Shown here: positions 28,941-37,847 of the stretch, one piece after another
Layout: each line of letters starts with the position of its first letter
Position numbering within the stretch: position 1 is the first letter of the stretch
Assembly: GCA_021818945.1 (NCBI GenBank)
Contig: JAKASV010000001.1
Span: forward strand, 36,221-100,220
Length of the DNA stretch: 64,000 nucleotides
Direction of reading: 5' to 3'
DNA from: a bacterium
GTDB lineage: Bacteria > Babelota > Babeliae > Babelales > Vermiphilaceae
Notes under the pieces: generated by a model
What the model saw: only the letters and a program-made list of their open reading frames with translations
What the model was told of the DNA's origin: nothing
Databases searched by the model: none
Made by a program: the position numbers and the translations under genes

Positions 28941-30626
28941 ATGAATCTACAAGCAAAAATTAAAAAAGTTATTGAGCATGATACTAAATTTATCACTGTT
29001 ACCGGTGGTGTTTGTTCATCGATTGGCAAGGGAGTTTTAGTTTCATCGATAGGCGTTCTTCTAAAAAATGCAGGATACACTATTTCTGTCGTTAAATGGG
29101 ACCCTTATTTGAATGTTGACCCTGGCACTATGTCCCCGCTTGAACATGGCGAAGTTTTTGTGACTGCTGATGGAGCTGAAACAGATTTAGATTTAGGCCA
29201 TTATGAACGCACGATGCAAGTTCAGTTGACGAGAAAATCTTCAGTATCATCAGGCCAAATTTTTGAGCAGGTGTTGCAAGGTGAACGTGAAGGCAAATAT
29301 TTGGGCCGCTGTATCCAACTACTTCCGCATGTTGTTGACGCTATTAAAAATAGATTGATTGATTTTGCACTTGAACAACAATCCGATTTTGTCCTTATCG
29401 AAATCGGAGGTACGGTTGGCGATATGGAAGGGAATATCTTTCTAGAAGCTATACGTCAGATTCGTCTTGAGCTTGGCAAAAATAAATTGTTACACTTTCA
29501 TTTAAGTTATGTGCCCTATTTGAGTTGGGCGCACGAAATAAAAACGAAACCTACGCAACATAGCGTATACGCACTTAAGGGGTTAGGGCTTATTCCTGAT
29601 AGCTTAGCTTTGCGGGCAGAACAGTATGTTGACTCCAAACCAATAGAAAAACTATCGGTCATGTGTGGTGTAGAAAAAGAGTATATTTTTCAAGTACTCA
29701 CCTATACGCCTATTTACAGATTATTTTTGGATCTGGAGCAGCAAGGTCTTTGTGAAAAAATTCAACAGTATTTTGGGGTAAGCATTCCACGAAAGTCTGA
29801 TCTTTCTGCTTGGCGACAATTAATCAGTTTAATTGAAGAGAGTAAAACCGACGTAACGATAGCTTTAATAGCAAAATATATTGGTAGTAACGATCCATAT
29901 ATAAGTGTTATTGAGGCAATACGCTCAGCCGGATATTGGAACAAAGTTAATGTTAATCTTGTTGTTATTGAAGCAGAACAGTTAGAGAAAGAAAAAGATA
30001 ATCCAGAGGGTGAAGTCTGGAAAGAATTAGCATCTGTGGATGGTATTGTAGTACCTGGTGGGTTTGATAAGCGAGGCATAGAAGGCAAGATACTTGCTGC
30101 CAGATGGGCGCGAGAGCATCAGGTGCCTTATCTCGGGTTGTGTCTTGGGCTTCAGGTGATGCTTATCGAATTTGCTCGATCAGTTTTGGGTATGTCAGAT
30201 GCCAATAGTACTGAATTTAATAAAGATATCCAGCACCCAGTAGTTTCATTACTGACAGAACAACAAGCTATTGAGCGTAAAGGTGCTACTATGCGCTTGG
30301 GGACCTACCCATGTAAAATTATACCTGGAACGTTGGCCTATAAAGCCTACGGCAAAGAACTGGTGCATGAGCGACACCGTCATCGTTATGAATTTAATAA
30401 TGTATTTCGTGATGTATTTGCACAAGCAGGAGTAGTATTTTCTGGTGTGTATCCTGAAAAAGATTTGGTGGAGATTGCTGAAATCAAGGATCATCCATGC
30501 ATGATAGGAACGCAAGCTCATCCTGAATTTAAATCCTCACCTTTAGCTGTGCATCCTCTGTTTAAACTTTTTATGGACGCAGTTGTTGAGCGTTTTATAC
30601 AAAAGAAAAAAACTGATCAATATTAA
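28941..30626 (+). CDS. pyrG: CTP synthase
   Basis: Makes CTP from UTP, ATP and glutamine. 561 residues. The amidoligase domain has FITVTGGVCSSIGKGV, KWDPYLNVDPGTMSP and EHGEVFVTADGAETDLDLGH. The C-terminal class I glutamine amidotransferase has the oxyanion strand PGGFDKRG, nucleophile elbow GLCLGLQVM with the catalytic Cys, and the HRHRYEFNN and THPEF-like AHPEF motifs. The ATG preceded by GGAAG was chosen; an upstream in-frame TTG would add five residues. The enzyme implies that UTP is available, by import or synthesis, while CTP is made in the cell. Confidence 0.97.
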   Translation: MNLQAKIKKVIEHDTKFITVTGGVCSSIGKGVLVSSIGVLLKNAGYTISVVKWDPYLNVDPGTMSPLEHGEVFVTADGAETDLDLGHYERTMQVQLTRKSSVSSGQIFEQVLQGEREGKYLGRCIQLLPHVVDAIKNRLIDFALEQQSDFVLIEIGGTVGDMEGNIFLEAIRQIRLELGKNKLLHFHLSYVPYLSWAHEIKTKPTQHSVYALKGLGLIPDSLALRAEQYVDSKPIEKLSVMCGVEKEYIFQVLTYTPIYRLFLDLEQQGLCEKIQQYFGVSIPRKSDLSAWRQLISLIEESKTDVTIALIAKYIGSNDPYISVIEAIRSAGYWNKVNVNLVVIEAEQLEKEKDNPEGEVWKELASVDGIVVPGGFDKRGIEGKILAARWAREHQVPYLGLCLGLQVMLIEFARSVLGMSDANSTEFNKDIQHPVVSLLTEQQAIERKGATMRLGTYPCKIIPGTLAYKAYGKELVHERHRHRYEFNNVFRDVFAQAGVVFSGVYPEKDLVEIAEIKDHPCMIGTQAHPEFKSSPLAVHPLFKLFMDAVVERFIQKKKTDQY

Positions 30627-30645
30627 TAAAATGGGTAATAGAGTT

Positions 30646-31464
30646 ATGAAGATGAATAACCTTGTCGACTCTCATGTGCACTGTGACTATTCAGATGATT
30701 GCCGTATATCAGCATTATCTCAGATAGAACGGGCAATTGAACTAGGGTTAAAGGGGATTGCTTTTACAGATCACTATGACATTGATTATCCTAATCCCCG
30801 GTACACTTTTGAGTTTGATGTGTCTGCGCGTAGAAAAAATATTCACGATATGGCAATTCACTATGAACGCAAACTCTCTCTATTGCATGGTATCGAAATT
30901 GGTATTCAGCCTCATGTGATTAACCAGGCAGCTGAGGTAATAAAAAACGGACAATTTGATTGTGTTATTTGTTCAACGCATGCAGTTGAAGGGTTTTCGC
31001 TCTGCAGTCAAAGCGGTTTTTTTGAAGGAAAAACAAAACAAGAGGTCTATAATCGGTATCTTGACGAAATCTATTCTGCAATTTCTCAATTTCACGATTA
31101 TGATATTGTCGGTCATATTGGGTATGTCAGACGATATGGGCCATATGCAAATAGATCGATGCCATATAAAGAATTTAGTGATGCTATTGATAGAATTCTG
31201 AAAAAAGTGATCGAAGATGGCAAAGGGATAGAAATCAATACGTCTGGTTTTGCTTATAAACTTGGGAGCACGATTCCTGAAATTGATATCATTGTGCGGT
31301 ACAAGCAGCTTGGTGGAGAAATTATCACCATCGGCTCTGATGCGCATACTAAAGAACGTGTGGCAGATAATTTTGATCAAGCATTGGCAATCTTGCAACA
31401 TGTAGGATTTAACTATGTTGCCTATTTTAAAAATAGAAAACCAGTTTTTAATAAATTACAATAG
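30646..31464 (+). CDS. PHP-domain phosphatase, HisJ-like (copy 2)
   Basis: 272 residues, clearly paralogous to the copy at 25868, with the same landmarks: DSHVHCDYSDDC, AFTDHYDIDYP, GIEIG, STHAVEGFS, GHIGYVRRYGPYA, GIEINTSGFAYKLG and GSDAHT. Conserved differences are mostly in the middle (SLCSQSGF against the other copy's ALHDSDGF). It begins 19 bases after pyrG. Alternative upstream starts at 30631 have weaker support; the chosen ATG aligns with copy 1. Confidence 0.85.
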   Translation: MKMNNLVDSHVHCDYSDDCRISALSQIERAIELGLKGIAFTDHYDIDYPNPRYTFEFDVSARRKNIHDMAIHYERKLSLLHGIEIGIQPHVINQAAEVIKNGQFDCVICSTHAVEGFSLCSQSGFFEGKTKQEVYNRYLDEIYSAISQFHDYDIVGHIGYVRRYGPYANRSMPYKEFSDAIDRILKKVIEDGKGIEINTSGFAYKLGSTIPEIDIIVRYKQLGGEIITIGSDAHTKERVADNFDQALAILQHVGFNYVAYFKNRKPVFNKLQ

Positions 31465-31620
31465 TTCGGACAGTTTTTAAAATAATTTGAGCGTCATGCA
31501 ACCATTAAATCATACCGAAAATAAGCTGTTTGTGAAAAATATTAATACGGTTGTTACGGTTGTGGTTCATACTTGTTTTTTTGTCTCATATGACTGATCT
31601 CTTTTATTCTAGGAGAGTGT

Positions 31621-31668
31621 ATGTGTACAATAAAATCAGTATGTTATTATGAAAATTTAAGTTTCTAG
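31621..31668 (+). other. Possible 15-residue leader ORF
   Basis: AGGAG five bases before ATG opens a short frame (CTIKSVCYYENLSF) that ends 12 bases before the aminotransferase-like gene. It contains two Cys and two Tyr codons. A leader peptide coupled to the downstream gene is conceivable, but the only evidence is the strong ribosome-binding site. Confidence 0.2.
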
Positions 31669-31680
31669 GAATGATGTACT

Positions 31681-33204
31681 ATGGTTGCTCCTATAATTGA
31701 ACCACCGGCACTCTATCGCCAAGCCGCAGATCATCATCACAGCTTTCAAAACACAGATATGCAAAAAGCCTATCATGATTTTAAGGATCGATATTCTGCT
31801 TTTTTTACCACATCAGAAATCGATGCCTTACGGGCCAAAGAATACAAGCGGTTAGATGAACAAAATCAGGTGTATCTTGATTATACAGGTTCGAGCCTGT
31901 ATAGTGACTCGCAGATTCATAAACATATGACGTTACTTTTGCATGCCATCTATGGCAATCCACATTCTGATAATCCAACATCCAGTATTACGAGCCATCA
32001 AGTTGCGCAAGCACGCAATGCAGTTCTTGATTATTTTAAAGCATCAACCGATGAATATACGGTAATTTTTACTCACAATGCGACTGGAGCTTTAAAACTG
32101 CTAGGGGAATCGTATCCATTTACCTCAGACAGTAAATTTCTACTATTTGTTGATAATCATAATTCGGTAAATGGAATTCGAGAGTTCGCACGTTCTAAAG
32201 GTGCTCATATACAGTATATTCCAGTCAAGAAATCAAATCTGCGCTTAGATCCTAGTATGTTAGATGAGTATTTAAATAATGCTCGAACTGGCATCGCCAA
32301 TTTATTCGCCTATCCAGCACAATCAAATTTTTCAGGTGTTCAGCATCCACTTGAGTTCATAGCTCGTGCACAAGAAAAAGGTTGGGATGTTCTTTTAGAT
32401 GCAGCTGCCTTTGTTTCAACAAATGAGCTTGATCTTTCGCAATGGCACCCTGATTACGTTGATATATCGTTTTATAAAATATTTGGCTATCCAACTGGAG
32501 TTGGGTGTCTTATCCTAAAACATAAAGCTATGGCAAAATTAAAACGTCCATGGTTTGCAGGAGGGACGGTAGAAGTTGTGTCTGTTCAAGGAGATGGGTA
32601 CTATTTTCATGAAGGATATTCTGCATATGAAGATGGAACAGCTAATTTTTTGAGCTTGGCAGGGGTACCGATTGGGTTGCGACATGTCCAAATGATAGGG
32701 GTAAAAAAGATCCATGAACGGGTGATGATTTTAACCGATTGGCTTATCAAGCAGTTGTTGGCTTTGCGTCATACAAACGGTACACCCCTGATTCGTTTAT
32801 ATGGCCCATCTAACGTTCGCATGCGTGGCGGTATTTTGACGATGAACTTTTTAGGGCCTGATGGGTTAGTTATTGATCCAGGCATAATCGAACACTATGC
32901 AGCTCAAGAAAACATTTCGATACGCACAGGTTGTTTTTGTAATCCTGGTTGCATAGAGACTATTAATGACATTGCAAAATTAGATGTTGAAAAACTTTTG
33001 CATTGCGGTCATCCTATATCATTCGAAGAATATGTAGCAGCTTTGCCAGGAAAAACTATGGGAGCTGTACGTGTTTCTCTGGGAATAGTTTCAAATTTTG
33101 CTGATGTGTATCAGTTTGTGCAATTTGCTCGGTCATTTATCGATAAAGAGATTGCTGAGCGATTGCAGTACTGCACAAAACAGATGTGCAATTCTTCATG
33201 TTAA
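31681..33204 (+). CDS. PLP-dependent aminotransferase class V, MOCOS/cysteine-desulfurase-like
   Basis: 507 residues of the aminotransferase V fold. VYLDYTGSSLYSDSQ, a glycine-poor THNATGALKLLGE block, DNHNSVNGIREFA, LDAAAFVST and SFYKIFGYPTGVGCLI, in which Lys (about residue 266) should carry PLP, followed by AYEDGTANFLSL and the late RTGCFCNPGC with clustered cysteines. These are the marks of the N-terminal domain of eukaryotic molybdenum-cofactor sulfurases and similar proteins. The MOSC domain of full MOCOS is absent. A role in sulfur transfer is inferred; no Moco pathway gene is nearby. Confidence 0.8.
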   Translation: MVAPIIEPPALYRQAADHHHSFQNTDMQKAYHDFKDRYSAFFTTSEIDALRAKEYKRLDEQNQVYLDYTGSSLYSDSQIHKHMTLLLHAIYGNPHSDNPTSSITSHQVAQARNAVLDYFKASTDEYTVIFTHNATGALKLLGESYPFTSDSKFLLFVDNHNSVNGIREFARSKGAHIQYIPVKKSNLRLDPSMLDEYLNNARTGIANLFAYPAQSNFSGVQHPLEFIARAQEKGWDVLLDAAAFVSTNELDLSQWHPDYVDISFYKIFGYPTGVGCLILKHKAMAKLKRPWFAGGTVEVVSVQGDGYYFHEGYSAYEDGTANFLSLAGVPIGLRHVQMIGVKKIHERVMILTDWLIKQLLALRHTNGTPLIRLYGPSNVRMRGGILTMNFLGPDGLVIDPGIIEHYAAQENISIRTGCFCNPGCIETINDIAKLDVEKLLHCGHPISFEEYVAALPGKTMGAVRVSLGIVSNFADVYQFVQFARSFIDKEIAERLQYCTKQMCNSSC

Positions 33205-33400
33205 CAGCGGTGGCGAGCCAGTAATTCACATTTGGGAGTACAAAGCGAGCAAGATCTCATAATGATTGTCCATTCTGTAGCAAATCAGAGTCCTCAAGAT
33301 CAAAAAATCAAATAGACACTTAGTGTCAATCAAGGGTTAAGCCAGTATTTAAGAGTATTGCTTGCAAAATGATGGCGAAGGCGTCATAATAAAATTTTTA

Positions 33401-33429
33401 TTGACAAATTAAAATTAAACAAATTATTA
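33401..33429 (+). promoter_or_regulatory. Putative sigma70-type promoter of the Cys-rich secreted protein
   Basis: A perfect TTGACA (33401-33406) is followed at 17 bases by TTATTA (33424-33429). It lies about 75 bases upstream of the next start codon in an otherwise empty 299-base gap. The gap also holds a short palindrome GACACT-T-AGTGTC at 33315-33327 downstream of the aminotransferase gene. Confidence 0.4.
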
Positions 33430-33503
33430 TTTAATTAGATATATACAAGTATGTATATACAATCGAAGTGATGATCAGTATTTTTGTGTATAAAGGGGGC
33501 AGT

Positions 33504-34013
33504 ATGAAAAGGTCGTTGAATCTCATTTTCATGTTCGTTTGTGTTCAACCTATGTATAGCTATGGTCGCGGTTGTGCAGTTAATAAAGATTGTGATCGCG
33601 AACCGCTGGTCGATCAACGGTGTGATTCCTGCGGCTATTATTTTGATCGGGATGGGCGCCGAATGTTCGAAACCTCGTATGATACCTATCAAAGGGGTAC
33701 TTTTAACTTGCGACGAGGCCATTTGTGGAAGGATCGAACTCATCATTCCCGCTTGTGTAAACGCGTTCATAAATCACGATGTTCCGGTTGTACGGTAACT
33801 GAACGGGCTGGGAATCGTTATACCGAAAAAAATTTGGCTCATGAACATTATGCAGCGAGGGAAGGACTGACACGTTGGCCAACAGCGCCGGGACCTCAAG
33901 ATTGGCAACGGGGAACCAAGGGTTTTCCGTATGTTGAAACGCCAATATGGCTCCGTGATACGACAGATGCAAGTGGATATGCTACTCCTACATCATGGCA
34001 GGGCTTCCAATAA
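33504..34013 (+). CDS. Secreted cysteine-rich protein of unknown function
   Basis: 169 residues. Signal peptide MKRSLNLIFMFVCVQPMYSYG. The mature protein has paired cysteines (GCAVNKDC, RCDSCGYYFD, LCKRVHKSRCSGC) and then a basic and aromatic C-terminal half without cysteine (RWPTAPGPQDWQRG). The Cys pattern could form disulfides outside the cytoplasm or bind metal. The start follows a GGGGGCAGT ribosome-binding site; an earlier GTG at 33468 would put the signal peptide behind a 12-residue extension and is unlikely. No family recognised. Confidence 0.65.
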   Translation: MKRSLNLIFMFVCVQPMYSYGRGCAVNKDCDREPLVDQRCDSCGYYFDRDGRRMFETSYDTYQRGTFNLRRGHLWKDRTHHSRLCKRVHKSRCSGCTVTERAGNRYTEKNLAHEHYAAREGLTRWPTAPGPQDWQRGTKGFPYVETPIWLRDTTDASGYATPTSWQGFQ

Positions 34014-34079
34014 TACAACATGTACAATAGAGCGACTAATTCTCATGTAATTCCTGTAGCGCGTCACATGGCCTGCGTC

Positions 34080-34204
34080 GATGGCGCATCCATCAAGTCA
34101 GTGCCATGAATACGCGCGGGAGAATGATCCAACGGAACGTTGGTGCCCTTGGGTCCAGAGGGCGGTTGGGCAAACAACTGCCCTTGGTGCTTGCCGCACA
34201 GGCA
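34080..34204. other. GC-rich stem-loop cluster, possible ncRNA or gene remnant
   Basis: Within the 319-base gap before the helicase gene, a stretch richer in G+C than its surroundings can fold into consecutive small hairpins: GATGG/CCATC (34080-34094), GCCC/GGGC (34145-34163), GGGCA/TGCCC (34168-34183) and TGCC/GGCA (34192-34204). TGCCCTTGG occurs twice. On the minus strand a 46-codon frame with a protein-like composition also crosses it, without a start codon. I cannot tell a structured RNA from a decayed gene. Confidence 0.3.
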
Positions 34205-34231
34205 TTAAAAAATAATGTATGATGATTGGGC

Positions 34232-34263
34232 AAGCAAAAGCCCCGTGCTGTCTGCACAGGGCT
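34232..34263 (-). terminator. Intrinsic terminator of the DEAD-box helicase gene
   Basis: On the minus strand AGCCCTGTGC and GCACGGGGCT form a 10-base stem with one mismatch around AGACA, followed by TTTTGCTT. It lies about 70 bases beyond the stop codon of the helicase gene, on the correct strand. Confidence 0.7.
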
Positions 34264-34332
34264 CGCATAATCGCTTCAAGAAAATAAAAATCAATTCTTA
34301 ATACATCGAAACTTTATGTGCACATACATGCA

Positions 34333-35724
34333 CTACTGTGTTACCTCTTTCCTACCATTCGATCGTACAGACGAAGTTGTTCCAGTAGAATGTATCCCAG
34401 TAGCATGAGCTCCGGAGGAATGTGTTGAAGAAGACGACCGTGATGAGCCATTTCTTCTTCCCCTACTTCTATTACCAAAGCGGGAACTTCCGCCATCATT
34501 TCGGTTTCCAGCGCCAAAATGACCAGACCCATGTCTGCGCCTATCATAGCTACCTTCTCTATGTTCATGTGCTGCTACAGCAGACATATCGAGAGAAAGG
34601 CCTTCAATACTCCTTTTTTCAATTTTTTTGCCAATCTTGCGTTCGATGATTCTCAATAAATAAAGATCAGCATTAGTAATCAATGTAAAAGCTTCACCGG
34701 TTTTTTCTGCACGGCCTGTTCTTCCTATACGATGGGTATAGGCTTCCGGAGTATCAGGAATATCATAGTTGATAACATAGGCAATGTCCGATACATCTAT
34801 GCCGCGGGCGGCAATATCGGTCGCTACTAATATTTGAAAATGGCCACGCCTAAATCCGTCAAGCGCAAATTGTCGTTTAGCTTGAGACAGGTTGCCTTGT
34901 AGCGATGTTGCTTTATATCCAGAGTTTTTGAGTTGTTCGGCAAGTCTCATGGCCAGATGTTTAGTTCGGGTAAAGATAAGTACTGAGTTACCGGCTGCTT
35001 TTTCGAGTAGCGCCATCAATAATGGCGTCTTTTTCTCACGTTCAGTCAAATAAACTGAATGAGAAACTGTATTGACTGGAGCCGTGTTTGCTATCTGGAT
35101 AGTTTTGGGTTGATGCAATATTTCATGGGCAAGACCACTAATCTCTGCTGGCATGGTGGCAGAAAACATCAGTGTCTGACGTTTTTGCGGAACCGATCTT
35201 AAAATCTCTTTAAGGTTTGGTAAAAAGCCCATGTCAAACATTTGATCGGCTTCGTCTAATACCAGTACCTCTAACTTACTTAAATCTATAGACCCATAAC
35301 GAATATGATCAAGTAATCGCCCAGGGCATGCTACCACGATTTCCGCTCCGTCACGGAGTTTGCGTATTTGTGGTCCGGAAGCTACACCTCCATAGACTGT
35401 CATGCTACGTAATTTGGTTTTTTGCGAGAGCTTTTTAATGACCGTATAAATCTGCTCTGCAAGTTCTCGGGTAGGAACCAAGATCAATGCACGTGTACAT
35501 CGGCGATGTTCCGCCATCAGTCTCTGTAAAATAGGCAGAACAAAAGCTGCCGTTTTGCCTGTGCCGGTTTGGGCTAGGCCCATAATGTCATGTCCTTCAA
35601 GAACAAGGGGTATCGCTTGAGCTTGAATGGGGGTAGGGGTCTGATACCCTACTGCTTGAATACCGCTATCAATAAGCGGATGAAAAGAAAAAGAGTAAAA
35701 ATCCGTTGTGGATTGTGAATTCAT
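34333..35724 (-). CDS. DEAD-box RNA helicase
   Basis: 463 residues. ATP-dependent RNA helicase with all motifs: Q motif around GYQTPTPIQAQAIP, I AQTGTGKT, Ia PTRELAEQ, Ib CPGRLLD, II VLDEADQM, III FSATMP, IV LIFTRTK, V ATDIAARGIDV, VI HRIGRTGRA. A low-complexity C-terminal tail rich in Arg, Gly and Ser (SRFGNRSRGRRNGSSRSSSS) is typical of RhlE/CshA-type helicases and binds RNA non-specifically. The ATG after AAAGGAT was chosen over an upstream start. It has a 190-base leader with a hairpin and a putative promoter. Confidence 0.95.
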   Translation of the reverse strand: MNSQSTTDFYSFSFHPLIDSGIQAVGYQTPTPIQAQAIPLVLEGHDIMGLAQTGTGKTAAFVLPILQRLMAEHRRCTRALILVPTRELAEQIYTVIKKLSQKTKLRSMTVYGGVASGPQIRKLRDGAEIVVACPGRLLDHIRYGSIDLSKLEVLVLDEADQMFDMGFLPNLKEILRSVPQKRQTLMFSATMPAEISGLAHEILHQPKTIQIANTAPVNTVSHSVYLTEREKKTPLLMALLEKAAGNSVLIFTRTKHLAMRLAEQLKNSGYKATSLQGNLSQAKRQFALDGFRRGHFQILVATDIAARGIDVSDIAYVINYDIPDTPEAYTHRIGRTGRAEKTGEAFTLITNADLYLLRIIERKIGKKIEKRSIEGLSLDMSAVAAHEHREGSYDRRRHGSGHFGAGNRNDGGSSRFGNRSRGRRNGSSRSSSSTHSSGAHATGIHSTGTTSSVRSNGRKEVTQ

Positions 35725-35798
35725 TGAAAGTATCCTTTGGCTACAAAGTAAAAAATCTGGAGCCAAGTCGCACTCTCAGCTCAAACACATCATCCAGG

Positions 35799-35824
35799 CC
35801 GCAACAAACTTGTCTGCGGGGTTT
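35799..35824. other. Hairpin in the leader of the helicase gene
   Basis: CCGCAACAA and TTGTCTGCGG pair (one bulged base) and, read on the plus strand, are followed by GGTTTT. Read on the minus strand it lies in the helicase leader. No plus-strand gene ends near it, so a leader structure affecting helicase expression is the more natural reading. Cold-shock helicase mRNAs often have structured leaders. Confidence 0.35.
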
Positions 35825-35913
35825 TAATCTATTGCTTGCGGCGGTGCGAAAAATTTATTGTGGATGCGCCGGCAAAGCGAATTAGTATGGGCGATTAAAT
35901 TATTGACACTTTT

Positions 35914-35942
35914 ACGATATCATACATTTTTCTATAAGTCAA
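35914..35942 (-). promoter_or_regulatory. Putative promoter of the helicase gene
   Basis: On the minus strand TTGACT (35942-35937) and TATCGT (35919-35914) are separated by 17 bases. Downstream comes the structured leader of the helicase gene. -35 match is 5 of 6, -10 match is 4 of 6. Confidence 0.35.
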
Positions 35943-35986
35943 GAAGTTTTTATATGTTATTTCAAGCTTGAAATTTATTGCACTTC

Positions 35987-37828
35987 TTAACTCATAATTC
36001 TTTTTTTAGCCTGTTCTTTTTGTGCTATCTGGTCGTCATACGCGGCATTGATATCACACAGGCTTACTTCTTGCTGTTTGTGTAAGGCTGCTTTTAAGGC
36101 AGCATCATTGACGATGGCTGCAAGCTCGTCACCCGTAAATCCTTCAGTCTTTTTTGCGATCTCAGTAAAATTAACGTCAGAAGCAAGTCTTTTGCCTTCG
36201 GCATGAAATTGTAATACATGTTCGCGTTGCTCTGCAGTCAATGGTTGCATGTCGACAACCTCAAAAAATTCATGGACACGTGGGTCAAGTTCGTCCGAAC
36301 GTTTATTTGAAGTAGCAATTACCAGTGCATCAGTTTCATCTTTGGCGTATTTCCACCACATAAAACTGAAGTATTTTTTATATACCCAATCTGACCAACG
36401 GCTGGAGCTAGTTGCCTTCTGAAATATCTTGTCAATTGTTTCTTCTGTTTTTTCATGTTTTTTAACGGCACTAAAAGTTTGAATAGAGTCTTGCAGCTGA
36501 CGTTTAGTTTTCATTTCTATTTCGTACTCGCGTGTTTCCAGTGTGTTTTTTTCTTTTGCTGATTTTGTCGTTTTTAATTGTTTATTAATTTCTTGAAGTT
36601 GTTGTAGAGTTTCTTTGAATCTTAGTGTATCCAGGTTGAGGGACCTTTTAAGCCGTTCTAAATCGCTTTTCGCATATTCTTTCTCACTAAGTTCTGCTTG
36701 CTTAAGTGTCTCTTCAAGCAATTTTCCTGAGCCAACAATATGCAAGAGAGGTATTATTGAATCAGCTGGAAAATTTGTTGCAAAAAGCTTGGCAACAATG
36801 AGAGCAGCTTCATGTATCTCGCGAAGTTTTTCCTCGGTTAACTTGCCTTTTTTATATTCTAGAGCTTTAATAACAAGTTGCATAAAAAGATCACTCAGAG
36901 TGTCAACACTCTTGAGTGGGGCTGCAATTGTTTTTTCAAGAATTCCTGCAGGTGGACATGAATAGTGGGGCATAAGCTTGACCACTTCCGGTATAAACTG
37001 AAAAAGTAGTCTCAAAACGTGAGTTTCAGGGAGTACATTTAACCATGATGCAAGCTTATGAGGATTTCTCTCTTTGTATGGGTTACGTGCAACTTCCCAT
37101 AGAAGTCTATTAAAGGCTTTATCACGTTCTTCTTCCAGTGGTCGATCTCCGGCTAGCACTTCTTTAGCATCGACCTTTTGTGCGAGAGCATCGAATTCAT
37201 CAAGGACAATAATTGCTGGTTTTCTAACCGGTTGTGGTCTGCGGCAAACCCAAGCTATTAGTTGCTTGCACTTGAGTGTGAATGAAGAAAGTAAGGGGCG
37301 ACGACGTGCTCTATTAAATAATCCATATATTGTCTCGGTGCCTGAATTTTCTATTCCTGCAAAAATTCCTGCTGCTGATTCATATACCAATGGACAGTCG
37401 GTTTGTTGTGCCAGGTATCTGCCCAGTTGAGTTTTGCCGCTTCCAGGTAATCCAGCAAGTAATAGTGGTTTGCAGGCTGGCCAGGAATAGTCTCCCTTTT
37501 TTAATCGATCAATGCGATCTTGAATCTTCGGTGGAACAGTCCCCTCTGCAATTGGCACTGGTTGTGTAACGAATGCCGGTAGTTGCTTTTGACTTGCAGA
37601 ACCTGCAGACAGGGCGTCATTATTCATTGAGTCACCATCGAGTCCGCGAGCCATTAATAATCGATTCCACACTGTGTCTATAGCCCATGTTACTCGCTTT
37701 GCCGCACGAAGAATGAGAACCCTTTTTGCGACACCAGGCAGTGATCTCAAGTACTTTGTAAAGTTGATCTGAAAGCAAATCGTTGGTGTTGTTATGATTA
37801 AGAAACACGCTAATATTAAACGTTTCAT
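35987..37828 (-). CDS. AAA+ ATPase with export signal, large insertion and no peptidase (copy 1)
   Basis: 613 residues. The N-terminus MKRLILACFLIITTPTICF is a typical signal peptide or membrane anchor. An FtsH-like AAA+ module follows: Walker A LAGLPGSGKTQLG (about residue 128), Walker B AIIVLDEFDAL (about 205), a sensor-1-like ALVIATSNKRSDELDP, and the C-terminal helical lid KKTEGFTGDELAAIVNDAALKA. Between Walker B and sensor 1 sits an insertion of roughly 270 residues, largely helical and coiled-coil (KSDLERLKRSLNLDTL, LQQLQEINKQLKTTKSA). FtsH's HExxH zinc site is absent and the protein ends after the lid. Follows a similar AAA+ gene by 19 bases. Cellular location of the ATPase domain is unsettled. 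Confidence 0.75.
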   Translation of the reverse strand: MKRLILACFLIITTPTICFQINFTKYLRSLPGVAKRVLILRAAKRVTWAIDTVWNRLLMARGLDGDSMNNDALSAGSASQKQLPAFVTQPVPIAEGTVPPKIQDRIDRLKKGDYSWPACKPLLLAGLPGSGKTQLGRYLAQQTDCPLVYESAAGIFAGIENSGTETIYGLFNRARRRPLLSSFTLKCKQLIAWVCRRPQPVRKPAIIVLDEFDALAQKVDAKEVLAGDRPLEEERDKAFNRLLWEVARNPYKERNPHKLASWLNVLPETHVLRLLFQFIPEVVKLMPHYSCPPAGILEKTIAAPLKSVDTLSDLFMQLVIKALEYKKGKLTEEKLREIHEAALIVAKLFATNFPADSIIPLLHIVGSGKLLEETLKQAELSEKEYAKSDLERLKRSLNLDTLRFKETLQQLQEINKQLKTTKSAKEKNTLETREYEIEMKTKRQLQDSIQTFSAVKKHEKTEETIDKIFQKATSSSRWSDWVYKKYFSFMWWKYAKDETDALVIATSNKRSDELDPRVHEFFEVVDMQPLTAEQREHVLQFHAEGKRLASDVNFTEIAKKTEGFTGDELAAIVNDAALKAALHKQQEVSLCDINAAYDDQIAQKEQAKKRIMS

Positions 37829-37847
37829 ACGTAATCCTTAAATCAAT

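Noticed and set aside
35799..35824. A plus-strand intrinsic terminator
   Set aside because: No plus-strand gene ends within 1.7 kb upstream, so a leader structure of the minus-strand helicase gene is more plausible.
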